From contig JAPWGK010000034.1 of assembly GCA_029641185.1 (NCBI GenBank), forward strand, positions 1 through 64,000: DNA of 64,000 bases. The letters run 5' to 3'. This document shows positions 33,891-46,389 of this stretch, in pieces. The translations under genes were made by a program, and so were the position numbers. The DNA is from Pseudofabraea citricarpa (lineage: Eukaryota > Ascomycota > Leotiomycetes > Helotiales > Dermateaceae). A model generated the notes under the pieces. It was not told the DNA's origin, did not search any database, and worked only from the letters and a program-made list of their open reading frames with translations. How positions within the stretch are numbered: the first letter of the stretch is position 1; every line of letters starts with the position of its first letter.

Positions 33891-35754
33891 CTACATTTTT
33901 GTTGGAGCAGTAACACACTCATTCTCGCTTTCTGGGACATCACTCGCTTGTGCTTTCTTTGAACTTGACACCAACAATGCAGACAATGCCGCAGCAGTAC
34001 CGCTCATAGCAAGGATGGTATAATAACCTGCTCGGTAACCTCTCAGACGAGCTCTAGAAGAATCAGATCCTCCGGTATTATCCTCTACTGCTGTCCTGAC
34101 CAGAGTAACAATGGCAAACCCTAGCACACTTCCTCCCATCTGTAATGACATCTTTGAAGGTCAGTTTCATTCTCAAGTCAGGAAAAGTGGACTGACATTA
34201 AAAACACCAGCCACAGTAGCCTGATCTTCTTCTGGAGCACCTCCAATAACCTCGACATTTGCTGCATAGAAAACAGAATTTACCCCAGACATGAATAAAA
34301 TCATTCCTGGAACACAGTATTTGGCATATTCGTCTTTTGATGACATCACCGAGAGAAGAACTACGCCACCAATTGTAACTATCCATCCGGCAACAAAGAC
34401 TGGTCTTGATCCAGTTCGCTTGATCATGAAAGGTGCCACAAAGTTTGTTGCAAGAGCTATGCCACCCAGAGGCAAAAAGCGAACAGCAGTTTCAAGCGCG
34501 GTGTAACCAAAATCTAAACTTCTTAGCAATTTCATATACAATGGAGAGGCTGGTCACCTTGTAGCTGTAAAGTAAGAATGTAATTAATGCCCTGCCAGAC
34601 AGCATAAGTAAAAGCTCCGAGCGCACACCCAGTAGCAGTATTGCCACGTTTGATCACAGGGCCAGGAATCAGTGGCTGTGATGATATCTTCCACTCTACC
34701 AAGACAAAGCAAGAGATGAGAAGGACTGCCAATATCAAAGTCGCAATAATAGTTGGCGAGTTCCAACCTTTACTTTCGCCAGAAGTTAAGGCATATGTGA
34801 GCAAGACAAAGCCAGCTACTGATACAAGACATCCAACAGCATCTAAAGTTTTGAATTGCTCTTTGGCAGTCTTTTGTGGGGCAATAATGTCCTCCTTAAT
34901 TGTTCTCAGCAAAAAAAGACTACTGACCAAAAGAACACCGGTAAGTATAGTTGTGAACCAGAAGATCTGAGGGCATTAGCATTATTTAGAACAAGAAGTT
35001 TAAGTTATTACCCATCTCCAACCTTGGGTGCCTTCGAAAAGACCACCAATTATAGGACCAAGTCTGTTATTGTTAGTAAAGGTTTCCATTGAATTCAAAA
35101 GCACTTACACAAATCCTGTTGCTCCCGAAGCACCCCAGACCGCCAATGAAATATGATGTTGATTGGGAGAGGGGAAGAATGATTTGAGCGAAGCTTGACC
35201 AGTGGGAATTGTTAGAGCGGCTGCAATACCTAGATGATGTCAGTCGACTCTCCAGATGAAGTAGGTGAGATCAATTACCCTGCAAAGCTCGTCCAACCAA
35301 AAATACCACGGGTTGCTTTACCGCCGCGCATAGCACGGAAAAGGCCATAAACAAAAAAAGTCCAACCTTGAAAACGCGTCGGATTCTGCAAAATGTGAGC
35401 GAAAGGTTTCTAAACGATCTTCAATTTATTACCCAAATATGCTACCGAGGCGGCCACCTACTAGGAGGAAACCTCCGAACTGAAAGTGTTAGATTAGCTA
35501 AACTTATATATTCCTCAGAGACAAACCGTCAAAGAATATGCGGTCAAAACCCATTGTAATTCACCAGGTCCCAGTGAAAGATCTTCGGCAATTGATGGGA
35601 GTGCAATATTACACATTCCAAGATTTGCGATGTCTGTGAATGAGGCGAGGCAGCTGTAGAATATCAGTTGAGCCCGTTCGATTCACAGAGGAGCTTACAC
35701 TAATGCCAACCGAATCCAACCCAGGTAGTCGATTGATTTGGTTGTCGGTGACAT
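33891..35754 (-). CDS. MFS drug-efflux type transporter (DHA2-like), cluster exporter
   Basis: Nine exons from the ATG at 35754 (35754-35699, 35653-35527, 35479-35433, 35385-35279, 35229-35109, 35063-35012, 34966-34558, 34513-34197, 34139-33891) sum to 494 residues. The motifs are those of fungal multidrug MFS proteins: GELQWVLTAYSLT in an early helix, FGGFLLVGGRLGSIFG for the helix 2-3 loop, LVGRALQG, GPIIGGLFEGTQGWRW, and GGAPEEDQATVAGVF near the end. It acts in the plasma membrane or vesicles as a proton-driven exporter. It lies 339 bases upstream of the NRPS-PKS gene on the same strand, so export of that product and self-protection are the likely job (inference from context). It has somewhat fewer residues than many 14-helix members, and helix count was not computed. 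Confidence 0.88.
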
Positions 35755-37482
35755 TTTGATGATAGAATTCAGATTTGAAGTCATCTTGGATGGCAAAACT
35801 AGTTTGTCTTCTGTCTCGGTGGGAGTTCAGGCTTTTGAGGAAAGTAAATCTTGGATAACAGTGGAGTCCGTGTGGAAACTTCCAGATATGATGTTTCTGC
35901 AGGGATTTGAAATATGCAGATCTGCAACGTGTAACGTAATCTTTGCCTTAAAAGCGTACTATGAAATAACCAGCGGAAACGTCCACTCGTTGCCTTTAAT
36001 ATTCCATGTTATGCTAGTTTAAAACACAGTAAGGTGCTGTGACAGAATGCTGGTCTTCCTCAACCATCAGATTCGTTTTCTGGAGGATATTTAAAACCTA
36101 GATCATTCATTATAGCAGGGACAACCAACATCGTTAAACAAGTAAATCAATCTAATCTAATCTATAACCGTTCAGAATTAAGCCTCGGTGTCCCCACAGC
36201 GGGCCGTTGGCAGTGTTGTTTTTCTCCACCGCTAAGTCTAGTATCCACCTGTAGCAAAACTTGGGGCGTGATTCTTTTTATATAATTTCTTGAAAGTATT
36301 TGAATTCTAATCACTTTGGTTTACGGAGTAAAATGAACTTTGTATGGCAAATAAGTTATCTTCTTTGTTATAGAACACTTTTAAAGAGACATAGGGCAAC
36401 ATCGTGCATTTTCATTCCGGTTTTTATCTTCATTAAATGTTTGAAGTACCTTCATAATACACACGTCTCGCTTTAACATCAATGCGATTGCGCTTTTAAA
36501 CTGTGTCCGATATCGCATTCCCGATGCTATCAGTAATATTTTGCTATCCCTTGCTATCCCTTGCTATCGTCGATTCTAACCTAACGCATGCCAAGCTGCC
36601 AACGGCAGCGACTTTGTATTCTTCCAGAGATCACAGACTGCTAAGGAAACGCGTTACGAGAAACGAGATAGCATTTAGTGGGTCTGGGGAACCGCTATAT
36701 TTTGGGTCTGACAAATCAGAGTTGCTCGGTAAAGAGAGTAGCGACAGAGCAGAAATCTCTCGGCGCCCGAGTCGTCCGGGGATGTTCAGATGTCTTTCGA
36801 GGTGATAGGTTCGTTCTTGGTCAAGCTTTTTATAACAAAGCTTATGCTAGAAATCTAGACCCAACAAGTTCAAAACTCCCAAACTGGTGCTTTGTAATTA
36901 ATTTTCTTATATATTCTAAGGCTGAGCATATAACCTAGATATTAGTAGCTATCTTATCTTCCAGGGAATCATCTATAAAACCAATTATCTGCTCAGGTAG
37001 TAGTTTGCAAGTTAGACTAGGTATAAAACCCGATCAAGTTGCGGTAAAAAAGTAAAACTGAATAGCCTTTTCCCTAGGGTATCTATAAAGAGGCTTGTGG
37101 TACTCAAGCGGGTATAGATGTTTTTCTCTTTCTTTCTTTGGCTGTGTCTTAAATTCTAGCAACAGTAAGACACAAATTCAAAGCTCAAGTCTAGAGAGAA
37201 CATAAAAGTATTCGGAACGATAATCTTTATAGTTGTAAATATTAGACTTTAAGCTTACCACTACCAATTTATAATACACTCACAAAGTTCAGATGGTTAT
37301 CTCGAAGTTTGATGCTGTAAGCTTTTTTATATTGTAAATAACTATTCAAATAACCAAGTCACTAAATACCTAACAAAACAAACCAAACAAACCAAACAGA
37401 CCAGACAAATTGGATCAAACAAATTGACACCCAAAATTCCAATTTATAAGTTCTAAGTTCCGAAGCGCAATTATCCCAGCCA
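35755..37482. other. Intergenic, no gene seen
   Basis: The right half is AT-rich. A frame at 36503-36805 begins at GTG and shows no resemblance. A threefold ttgctatccc repeat lies near 36541-36570, and a run of caaaccaaa units near 37376-37405. Confidence 0.5.
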
Positions 37483-38717
37483 CTACTTCTCTTTTGTATT
37501 CGCAGCCTCTTCCGGTAGATTAATGCAGTTGTATAGCATTTCAAGTGACAACTCGGGGTAGCGCTTGAGAACGCCTTTTTTGGCATGTTCCGTAATATAC
37601 TCCCATTCTAATGGAAGACCGGCTCGAACACAAGCGTTTGATAGCATCCACTGCCAATCTCTGCCTTCATCAGTATTTACCTGACAAGAAAGGCTAATAC
37701 GGGAAAGAGAAGCTATCTGCCACTTGGGCAAGTATCCGACACCCTCCCAGTCAATGAGGCCGGTTACTTTTGTCATTTTTTCAGAGCTATCCGGCAGCTC
37801 TACTAAATAGTTTGTTGGATTTATATCGGGATGAAATAGAACAAAGGGTTCATCTTTTCCTGGGATATCCAAAGTAATTCCTGCTCGCTTATTGATTCTT
37901 TCAAGATACAGTCTAAAATCTTCTCGGGAGACTGGTGGTTCGACTCGATGTTTCCATGATGGAAGACCTTCTCTACCTTCTCGAAGCGAGTATGCTCCTG
38001 CTAACCCAGTTCCCTCGATCGTTTGAATATAATCTGATGTACATCCAGACAATAGCTTTTGATAACTGGCAATTTGGTCAGCGACTTGAAGTTTCTGTTG
38101 AACAGTAAGACTCGGCCATGCTTCGGAGAATGTCATCCCTGGAACCCGTTTAGAAATCATGAATGTTCGATTCCACTCCGGATCAGTCCAATCAAATATA
38201 ACCTCTTGTGTTGGGATCGAAGGAACGTTCTTGTTGACCCATCTAATTGTAGTAGCTTCGGTTGTCACTCCTTCATTCCAGGATTTAACTTTGCAAAAAG
38301 TATTTGGGCTTAAATTCCATATTGCAACAGTGTATCCGTCATATTGTGGGTGTCTTTCTACAGTGAAGTCTCCTTCGGGGACTCTATCAGCCCTAGGAAT
38401 GGCACGTTTTCGCAAACAATAAGTTGTGTTGTTATCAGTCCAGTTGCAGATTGTGTCAGGCGGCATATCTTCATTCTCGTCCTGAAGGGATTGACAAAGC
38501 ATTAACGAGCCAATACTCCAAAGACCCGGCTTGATAAGTCCAACTGTTTCATCGATGCTGGGTTGTAATTTTACGCGACGATGTTCGTCATCGAGTACTG
38601 GAACATGAGTTAAGGGATCGGGTTGATAACCCTTGGTATCTTTGAGATTAGAACTTTAATTGATTAGTAAATTACAAAGCGTAAATCGGATTTGACTTAC
38701 TCTTCTTTTCCTGACAT
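37483..38717 (-). CDS. Aminoglycoside phosphotransferase-like (APH) family protein
   Basis: Two exons: a 17-base first exon (38717-38701, MSGKEE) and 38653-37483, giving 395 residues. The kinase-like APH signature is complete: Lys127/Lys129 in CKVKSW and Glu138 in the N lobe, the Brenner motif HPDINPTN (His280, Asp282, Asn287) and DWEGVG with Asp307 for metal binding. APH-fold proteins in fungi are numerous and phosphorylate small molecules or are of unknown function; nothing here points to antibiotic resistance. It lies 1.7 kb from the transporter and its membership in the biosynthetic locus is uncertain. Confidence 0.82.
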
Positions 38718-39548
38718 TTTGAAAGCAGAAGTAATCTTGTAAGTTGAATGTTACTAACAACTTGAGTGTTAAGACAACTTGATTCGAAGCTGCTACCACC
38801 TACTTTATAGATCGAAGGCTAAAAGACAAACTCATATTGATAATCGCACATGTTGTTGAAAACAAGAGAGCAATTTTAAGATTCAAAGGATTTTGCTATA
38901 CCTTATCGCCACACCTCTTTAACCATTTTAAGGCTATACCAGTCCGGCTCTGATCTGTGTTCCCCTTTGATCTAGAAACTCTTCAACTAATTTTAAACAT
39001 TTAAGAATATGCTGTAATTCTATGTCTGTCTTTGGTGTGTTTACCAAACTCTAGAAATAGAAACTAAGCCCTTTAATATCTATATTATTTCAACTTTGGT
39101 TTCTATGCAAATTTTCACTTATATAGTATGCACATTGAATTTTCTTTTCGCAGGTTGACATTCAGGTAACAGATAAGATAATTGGAATTTGTAAAATTAA
39201 AAATAGCCCCTGGTAAAATATCCAAGAATAAATACCTCTCCAAGTATAGCAAACAAAAGCAAAGGACAAACCCTCCCAATCAACTGTTTCCCCCCATCTA
39301 ATCAAAGGAAAGCAGACAAAAGCAAAGTAAAACCTAAAATATCCTGATCAGCTGCCTGCTACCCTCCAACTGAAGCAACATTACAACTCCCTCATCCGCC
39401 TTCCATATCTACCCTCCAACTGAAACAATATTACAATTCCCTCATTCGCCTGTCCAAACTCATCCTGCCTTCGGTTCAGCAAATGTGTGTTCTGCCCAGG
39501 ATGTCCACTCCGTCACAATTTTCGAATTGGCTCGTTCGCTCCTCCTGA
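38718..39548. other. Intergenic with short direct duplications
   Basis: No gene is seen. Purine-rich caaaagcaaag motifs repeat near 39250 and 39315, and a 43-base duplication follows at 39360-39452 (see separate entry). Confidence 0.5.
39360..39452. repeat. 43-base direct duplication, 50-base step
   Basis: accctccaactgaa begins both copies, at 39361 and 39411. Over 43 bases the copies differ at four positions, and every difference is a transition (one G to A, three C to T from left to right copy). Confidence 0.8.
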
Positions 39549-39970
39549 TTAGGTTTGAGTTGTGTTGCCTGCATGTTGCGGTGGAGTAGTGGCGGCGGGA
39601 CCCTGCAAACAATACATTAGTTTCAAATGAACGATGAAAATGTGGAAACAGGGTCAAGTACCTGGTTTGGAAAGAGTCGTACCGAGCATCTTTCACAACG
39701 CTGTAGGAATGGATTCACGATACTGTCCGCGTCGTAATGTAGCGGAGCGTAGGGAGTCAGATTATTGAGCCTGCAGTTGCGGCAGACTTGGTTGACGCTC
39801 AGTGGCTGGTTGGTGTTGGCTGGTTGAGTGTTCATGTTTGGAAACTGGGCACGGTGTGAAAAGGTCAATCGATTGGTTGATTGGATAAATGGATTGGCTG
39901 AGGAGACAAATGGAGTGGACGAAGTTGAGGTGAATCTGTGGATCTCAGAATGTGGCATAGAACTTCTCAT
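39549..39970 (-). CDS. Small hypothetical protein with four-cysteine (zinc-ribbon-like) motif
   Basis: Two exons (39970-39662 and 39602-39549) give 120 residues. The first 60 are rich in Ser, Thr, Asn, Pro and Gln and look disordered. Cys63-x2-Cys66 and Cys92-x2-Cys95 are spaced like a treble-clef or zinc-ribbon site, with LTPYAPLHYDADSIVNPF between them. The tail is a polar GPAATTPPQ-type run. The family is not recognised. The ATG at 39835 is an alternative start that would remove most of the disordered N-terminus. No signal peptide is seen, so it is probably cytosolic or nuclear. Confidence 0.5.
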
Positions 39971-40039
39971 ATAAACGACTGGTGTACAGAACTCTTGCTC
40001 TCAGAAAAGATCTTGTGTTGCCAATGGATTTCAGATATG

Positions 40040-40370
40040 GTCTAGAAAACCAGCCACGTTAGAGGATACGGAGGCTAGAAATTAGATCGAAACATTTCTT
40101 CCACAAGTGAAGACAGTTGTATCAAAGAAGCTTCAGGAATAGCCTAGAAATCCATCCATGTTGTAGGATACGGAAGTTAGGAATCGCGTCACAACACCTC
40201 TCCCGAGAGTCAAGATACGCCTAGCAAGGAAGTTTTGGGCCATAGTCTGAGAATTCAGCCACGTTAGAGAAGGCAGGATTGAAAGACATCTCCCAAAACC
40301 ATGACAGTTCTAGCAGACAAGTTTCACGGCATGATGCAGCCACATTGGAAGATACGGAAGCCAGAAACCA
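40040..40370. repeat. Degenerate tandem repeat, about 102-base unit, three to four copies
   Basis: The core (a/t)(g/t)cca(c/t)gtt(a/g)(g/t)ag recurs at 40054, 40156 and 40259, spacings of 102 and 103, with a shorter fourth copy (ccacattggaagata) at 40340. Most copies carry a gatacgga(a/g)g block after the core and a tcaaga or caaag block later. Copies are well diverged and not coding. Confidence 0.65.
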
Positions 40371-43300
40371 AATCGAGAGCCAGGCAAAGAATCAAGCCTG
40401 GTGGTCTCAGTTCACTATCGAACCCCTTTCCGAAAACGGAAGACAATTTTCTGAAAGAAATGGCCTACGAAAAGTCAACCAGAACAAAAAATGAAAGATT
40501 GTGTGGGAGGCAAATTGCCAAGGGTATCAGAGTCACAAAGAACGGGTGGTTGCTTGAGTGACCCATCGAGCAGGCCTACACGGTCTCGCATTTCACGTCG
40601 AAGAGAGTTCGTGCATTGATTACGTGCAATGATTTATTGAGTGGTAATGGCTGTAAAGGGTGGAAAGAAAGAGCTATAATAGTCAGCATCATAACAGGGA
40701 AACTAAAAAGTCCCAGTCAAATCGAATCGCCAAGCTATGTTTAGAAGCAGGGTTCGAATCAGATAGAAATGGAGAATATGCTCTGAGAACTCAAGAGTGT
40801 TTCCTTGTTTGTTTGTCCCAAGACATACGGTTCCAACGACACCACCTTCTCGTGGCTGGGCCGCCAGTCTGAAGTAGTTTCGGGTATATGCCTTTCGGCA
40901 CCGGAACATGGCTGATTATGTGCCGAAAATGCAATCGCAAGGAAGAAGTCCTGCTGGAAAGACCACCATGGCCCTAAATGCCGTCTCATACCTACAGGGC
41001 ATCTGTGCAGATAGAAGAACGGCTTGAGTTGTGTACCGCTGATGATGTCCCCGTCGATATTTTATGGTGCCAACTATTCAAACGGAAGCGACCAACTGAC
41101 CACCTCGCTATGGTAATTGACGGGTGAGCATCTTAGCCTCTCATTCATTCTTGTACTCACAGTCGTAGACAACACGATGGCGTTCTAGCATCTGCGAAGA
41201 AAAACCAAACCATCACAACAACTGCGTAGAGCTAGCAGAGGGCAAAGGGCAGAATTGAAGGGTGATGGTCTCACGTGACTGTCCTTGGATTTTCTGGTGC
41301 GTCGCCTCTCTAAACTTCAACGGCCACGCGAACTCTCGACCCATTGAGATTCCAGAGTCAATCCACGATTGATACTCAATATCTCGCCGGTGACACCCAC
41401 ATCGCGCCTCGCTACAGCTAAGTAAGCCCGTCAGCTCATTGATCCAGACTGTGGTGCAAGACGCTGACCATGAGCAGATGCCGCGAGCCACAGTCACAAC
41501 CACAGCTAGAAAGCTTCTCGATGCAACTGACGATCGAAACGCCTACCCTAATACCGACGACGTCCTGAATATCCTTTCGAAGCATGGCTCATGTTCAAGA
41601 CAGTGGGGATGTTTGTGCTGCTTCGATGCGCCTCCCTGCCAAAACCAAACACTCCCGGCTTCCACCTTTCCCTCTCGCAGCCGGATTCTTCCCCTGAACA
41701 CGAACCTGTCGTGCACGACCAGACTCAGACGAAATCATCGGGTTATTCCAAATGCATAATGTGATATTGAGTGCGCAGTTGATGCCATTTCTGTGATTGA
41801 CGAGATACCCGGAGATGCGATTCAGCTCTGCCTCACTTTCCCTCCTGTCTGCCGACGATGGATGTGACGAGGCGCTATAGTGATTGGGTCTGGGGAACCT
41901 CACCTTGTCACTTGGCCCGTTTTCCATTTTGTTCTCATGTTGTCGTCAGCTACCTCCCCGTCAGTCGAGACGTGTGTCTGCTACTGGATTAGAACACCCA
42001 GCAAGCTTTCGTGTGACATGGAGATCCAACATCGTGCTCCCCTCAACTCGCTGGAACATTTCAACGTTACAAAAGTGAGGTCAGTTGCTTATATACAACA
42101 AACAAAAACAAGTTTATACTCTCTGCAGATATAGTTCGTCCTTCCGCCCCTTCACAGTGGCTCATCAATTGTCTTGATCAAGTGTATCTGCATTTACAAT
42201 ACACAAGAACTTACTACTTTTGCTTTGTATTTTTCATACCGTCTCTCGAAACCTCTCTGGAACAGACATCATGTAATGCATCTCAAGTGTCTACTCGACA
42301 ACTCGGTCTTTTCCGTCAACCTGAAATGTCACTGTCAGAGACCGAGCCGGCCTCGTTCAATTTCGAGTTGAGGTCGCAAGGTTTTGAATAAATCAAGGTG
42401 ATGTTGACCTCGTTAAGCCAGATATCATATGCCAGTGCATTGTTATGGTGACTTGACTTGTTGGGCACATTACCTTTCTCAAGGCCCTGATTCTCTTTCC
42501 TTCGTTGTCGGAGTAGTTGGGTAAGCAACTTTACCACCTTTATTCTCTTACGCACGCCGACATCACGGCCTCAATGGACGCTCAGTACCATCATTCCGGA
42601 CCTCGCGCGCCGAGAGGCCTTTGACTTCAGATCTACAGTCATCAATCTGTCCGTCACGATCCCAGATGGGAACTGAGTTCGCCAATTAAGAACGCGACTG
42701 GCACAGCAAGAAATCAAAACTCGGCAGTGGACACCATAGAGAGACGAACAACCTTTCGAACTCTAGAGCTTCAAGAATACAAAGAGGATGGTTTCTGTCA
42801 CTGGGCGTCCTGGTGCTTCAAGGAAACAACGAGCCATACCAGCTCCTTTCTTTCATGCCGTGACCACCTCTGCCACCGGCTATGCTCCCCTCTGTGCCAG
42901 GAGCAGAGTCAATGTCATTTTGACTCCAGTGAGAAAGATATGCCACGGCAACTTCCCCGATCAGGCTTGTTACTAGCAAAGCGTCGATCAGAATCTCGAA
43001 AGTCCACCTCATTTTGCAGCCTCTACCCCGGGAAATAGTAAGTTTGCCAGCTCATCCATAGTTGCACCTCCACCACTCCATGAAACCAAGCTTGCCCTAT
43101 TTAGCCCACTGCGGGTGCAAGATCAACTCTTGCTGGTACTTTTTCTTATGCTTGCTGGCATCAATCAGGCATCAATCGATTCTAGAACAGTTGGTCAAGT
43201 GTGACTAATATGCTCATCACCAAGTTCAGAATGTGAAAGAGTCAATTGAGAAAGGGTGACGTTGAAGACAATGTCGACTCCCCAAGTATTTATCCCTCGC

Positions 43301-44099
43301 ATCTGTCTATGGGAACATTGACTATAAGATAAGGTCATGAATAACAGTCTACTGCGGTGCGGTTTTTCGGAAATGTAGTACCAATCGAACTTACAATATC
43401 TTTTGCACATATCAGCATTCCAGGACTTTGGGAACCTGGTTTGGAACATGTATTGTTTAAAACCCCAATCAAGTGAAATCAACCCTGATAGGATCTGGTC
43501 TGTTTCAATCGAAATATGTTAACTGCTAAGTGGACACTATGGAAGACATGCAAAATCAGGAAGTAGTTATAGATCTACAATTTCTACGCAATGAAATGGC
43601 AGAGTTTTCCTCGATGTAATAGTGGTTGATATTTTCTAAGGTTTCGGCATCATTTCCAATTGATATTGACATGTGTCAATTGAGGTGCTTCTTTCGGGGG
43701 GTTGTATTTTAACTATCATATTTCGTGCTCACTTGATAAGCTGGAGTAAAATAACTCAAAGTGGGATGTGGCCTGTTTTATCGTGCAGCTAGGTACGAGT
43801 TCTCAGAGTCACCAGCTCACGCAATCCGCTGCATAGATTCGTCTATTAATCTTCCACTCAAGCGAGTAGAAAAACCCCACTCTTAACAAACAATTAAATA
43901 GCCGACGAAGTTTTGCCGCAAATTCGCAGGGGAGCGTAGCTTCTTGTTAGTTGAAATACTTAAGCTATTCGAGTCCAAGATTTGACGCAATCGGGAATCT
44001 TAAAAATTACATGATCGAAGATCTAGATTGTGTCATCTGCGATGAAATCAGATATATAGGACAGCCTTGAGCCCGGTTAATCACATCCTCAACAATACA
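40371..44099. other. Long gene-poor stretch
   Basis: About 3.7 kb without a convincing protein gene on either strand. Between roughly 40560 and 43100 the G+C is close to that of coding DNA, yet frames stay below about 115 codons, mostly lack ATG starts and match no family I know. It may hold a decayed gene, a non-coding transcript or an old transposon. The last 600 bases are the promoter region of the transporter at 44100. Confidence 0.45.
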
Positions 44100-45707
44100 A
44101 TGACGATTACGACCGACGAAAAAGCTCCGCAAGCGAGGGTCGAGCGTACTCCAAAAACAATTGTCGAGAAATATGCAGATGTTACCTTGCGGCTGGTTGA
44201 AAATCATGGAGACGATTTCGGACCCTTGACTGAAATAAAAGAAAAGAAGTTGAGGAGAAAACTTTACCTGCATATTATGCTTTTACTTTCTGCCATCAAC
44301 GTCATTCTATTTGTACGTAAACTCCCAACTAACCGGCCATTGCTAATTTTTTAGATTGATAAATCTACCCTTGGTTATGCGGCTATCCTTGGTCTCTTCG
44401 AGGAAACGAAGATCACCAAAGCAGAATACAACAATCTCAACACCTTCTTCTACGTCGGGTATCTGGTTGCACAATGGCCAGGGCATTATCTAATGCAGAG
44501 GCTTCCTCTCGGGAAGTTTGTCAGTGCTGTTATTTTCTCATGGGCAGTCATATTGTTTCTCCATTGTGTAGCCACAAAATATGCTGGTCTGGTGGTCCTC
44601 CGACTTTTACTTGGTGCAGTTGAAGCTGTCATCGTCCCTGCTATGGAAATGACAATTGGGATGTTCTTTGTCCGTCAGGAACAATCATTTCTCCAGCCTG
44701 TCCTTTGGATCAGTTGTGTCGGTGCACCTGTTCCGTCGGGTTTCATCGCATATGGCCTGCTTCATAGCAAAAGCTCAGTCCTACCCTGGAAACTATTCAT
44801 GATCACAACTGGCGGACTGACTCTTCTTCTCTCGATATACTCTTGGTTTTTCTACCCAAATAATCCTGGGGACGCTAAATTTTTGACCCTCGAAGAAAAA
44901 GTACATGCTATCAAGCGTGTACATGATTCCAGCCAGAGCTCTATTGAGCAGAAGCAGTTCAAGAAATCCCAGTTCATCGAAACCCTCCGCGACCCCATAT
45001 CGTGGCTTTTTACGCTTCAAGCCTTCACTCTCATGTATTCCAACAACCTTACATATGGCCAGCAAAACCTTCTGACAACATCTCTGGGTGTCACTGCCCT
45101 TGGCTCTACTCTTGTGAGTGCAGCTGGTGGTGCTTTCAGCATTCTCGTCTGCATTGTCGCTACGATCCTCCTTCGACGATATCCAGGTCAACTTGCATAT
45201 CACGGGCTTCTCTGGTGTCTACCAGCAATTGCGGGAGGGATAGGCATGGTGGCAATTGCTTGGGACCGTCAGCTAGCTCTTCTCGCATGCATGATTCTAG
45301 CAGGACACACATACGGCGTTACTTACATCATCGCACTTGGCTGGACGACATCTTCTGCTTCGGGCTATACCAAGAAACTAACGCGAAGTGTGCTTTTCAT
45401 GCTTGGGTATAGTGTAGGAAACCTCGTATCGCCGCAGATTTGGCTGCCAAAGGATTTTCCAAGATTCTATGGAGCATGGATTTCCATGATTCTTGTCAGC
45501 TGGGTTGCTACACCGGCGATATTGTTTGTCATTCGTATCATTTTGAAGAGGAGAAACAAGGAGAGGAAGTTGTTGATTGCCGAGATAAGTAAAGAGGGTC
45601 GTATCGAGCAGATAGATGAGAATGGGGAAGTGGTTCAGAAGGAGGTGGAGCTTGCACTGCTAGATCTAACTGATTTGGAGAACAAGGCTTTTATATATCC
45701 GCTGTAA
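44100..45707 (+). CDS. MFS transporter, allantoate permease (Dal5 / ACS) type
   Basis: Two exons (44100-44312 and 44355-45707) give 521 residues. The start is the ATG at 44100; the frame runs up to a TTG only. Recognisable family features are LGYAAILGLFEE, TKAEYNNLNTFFYVGYLVAQ, PGHYLMQRLPLGKF and EAVIVPAMEM, then a long central loop and the second six-helix half with GHTYGV and GYSVGNLVSPQIW. Dal5-type carriers take up anionic nutrients such as allantoate, ureidosuccinate, nicotinate or small peptides; the substrate cannot be told here. It acts in the plasma membrane. An upstream stretch without other genes suggests its own promoter. Confidence 0.88.
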
Positions 45708-46389
45708 ATGAGGGGCATTTCCGCGGCCAAGTTAGTCCTTCGATTTCCAGGGGACGAACGGTAGTCTTCTATCACTGGCGGAGATGTCAGATTTATGAGT
45801 AGATCGGATTTCTTGTGCCGATCGAGTTTTTTAAGGAATGGATCCAAATGGTTAAGGTTTGAATTAAGGTTCATAGAACCTTTTTAGACCTACAAAACCT
45901 TTCCATGCAGAGTAATTCATGTATCATGATTGCCGCAAATAAAGAGTAGAATGACGCACACGGCAATAGCATTCGGACAGAGCCGCTAGTTCCAATAGTT
46001 ATATAAACTAGCCTTAAGCACATAAAAGATCTAGATTCAAGGCAAAGTAAAAGTCCGTTTCCGGATGATTAGTTAACTCCAAGGAGTTTGATGAGATAAG
46101 ATGGTTTCTTTTTCACAACCACTCGGGAGTTGCAAATGGCCTCGTAGCATTGTTATTACCTTACAATCCCGCCGCTACGCATCCAAACGAGAGGAATTCT
46201 AGAACCATACATATCTCTGGCCACTGATGTTATTTGAAATACTGAATCTTTACAATGTTTAAATATTAAATCTATGACTCTTGTGGATTACTTAGAAGGA
46301 TAGTATCCTTAACACACGGTCATTCTCACATCCAAGGCAACACATCAGAGTGAGGTTATTATTTTCATTTTCACAACAATTATTCAGCT
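45708..46389. other. Intergenic, no gene seen
   Basis: The gap lies between the transporter and the receptor gene. No upstream exon with a signal peptide for the receptor could be found here. Confidence 0.5.

Noticed and set aside
36503..36805. 100-codon plus-strand frame between the transporter and the phosphotransferase-like gene
   Set aside because: Begins at GTG, has a short tandem repeat inside, and shows no domain.
40745..40765. ggttcgaatc, like the T-arm of a tRNA
   Set aside because: The flanking bases do not pair into a T stem, and no acceptor or anticodon arm could be placed.
41439..41927. Overlapping frames on both strands in the gene-poor stretch
   Set aside because: Both are about 110 codons, lack recognisable motifs, and shadow each other; no splice extension made a family.
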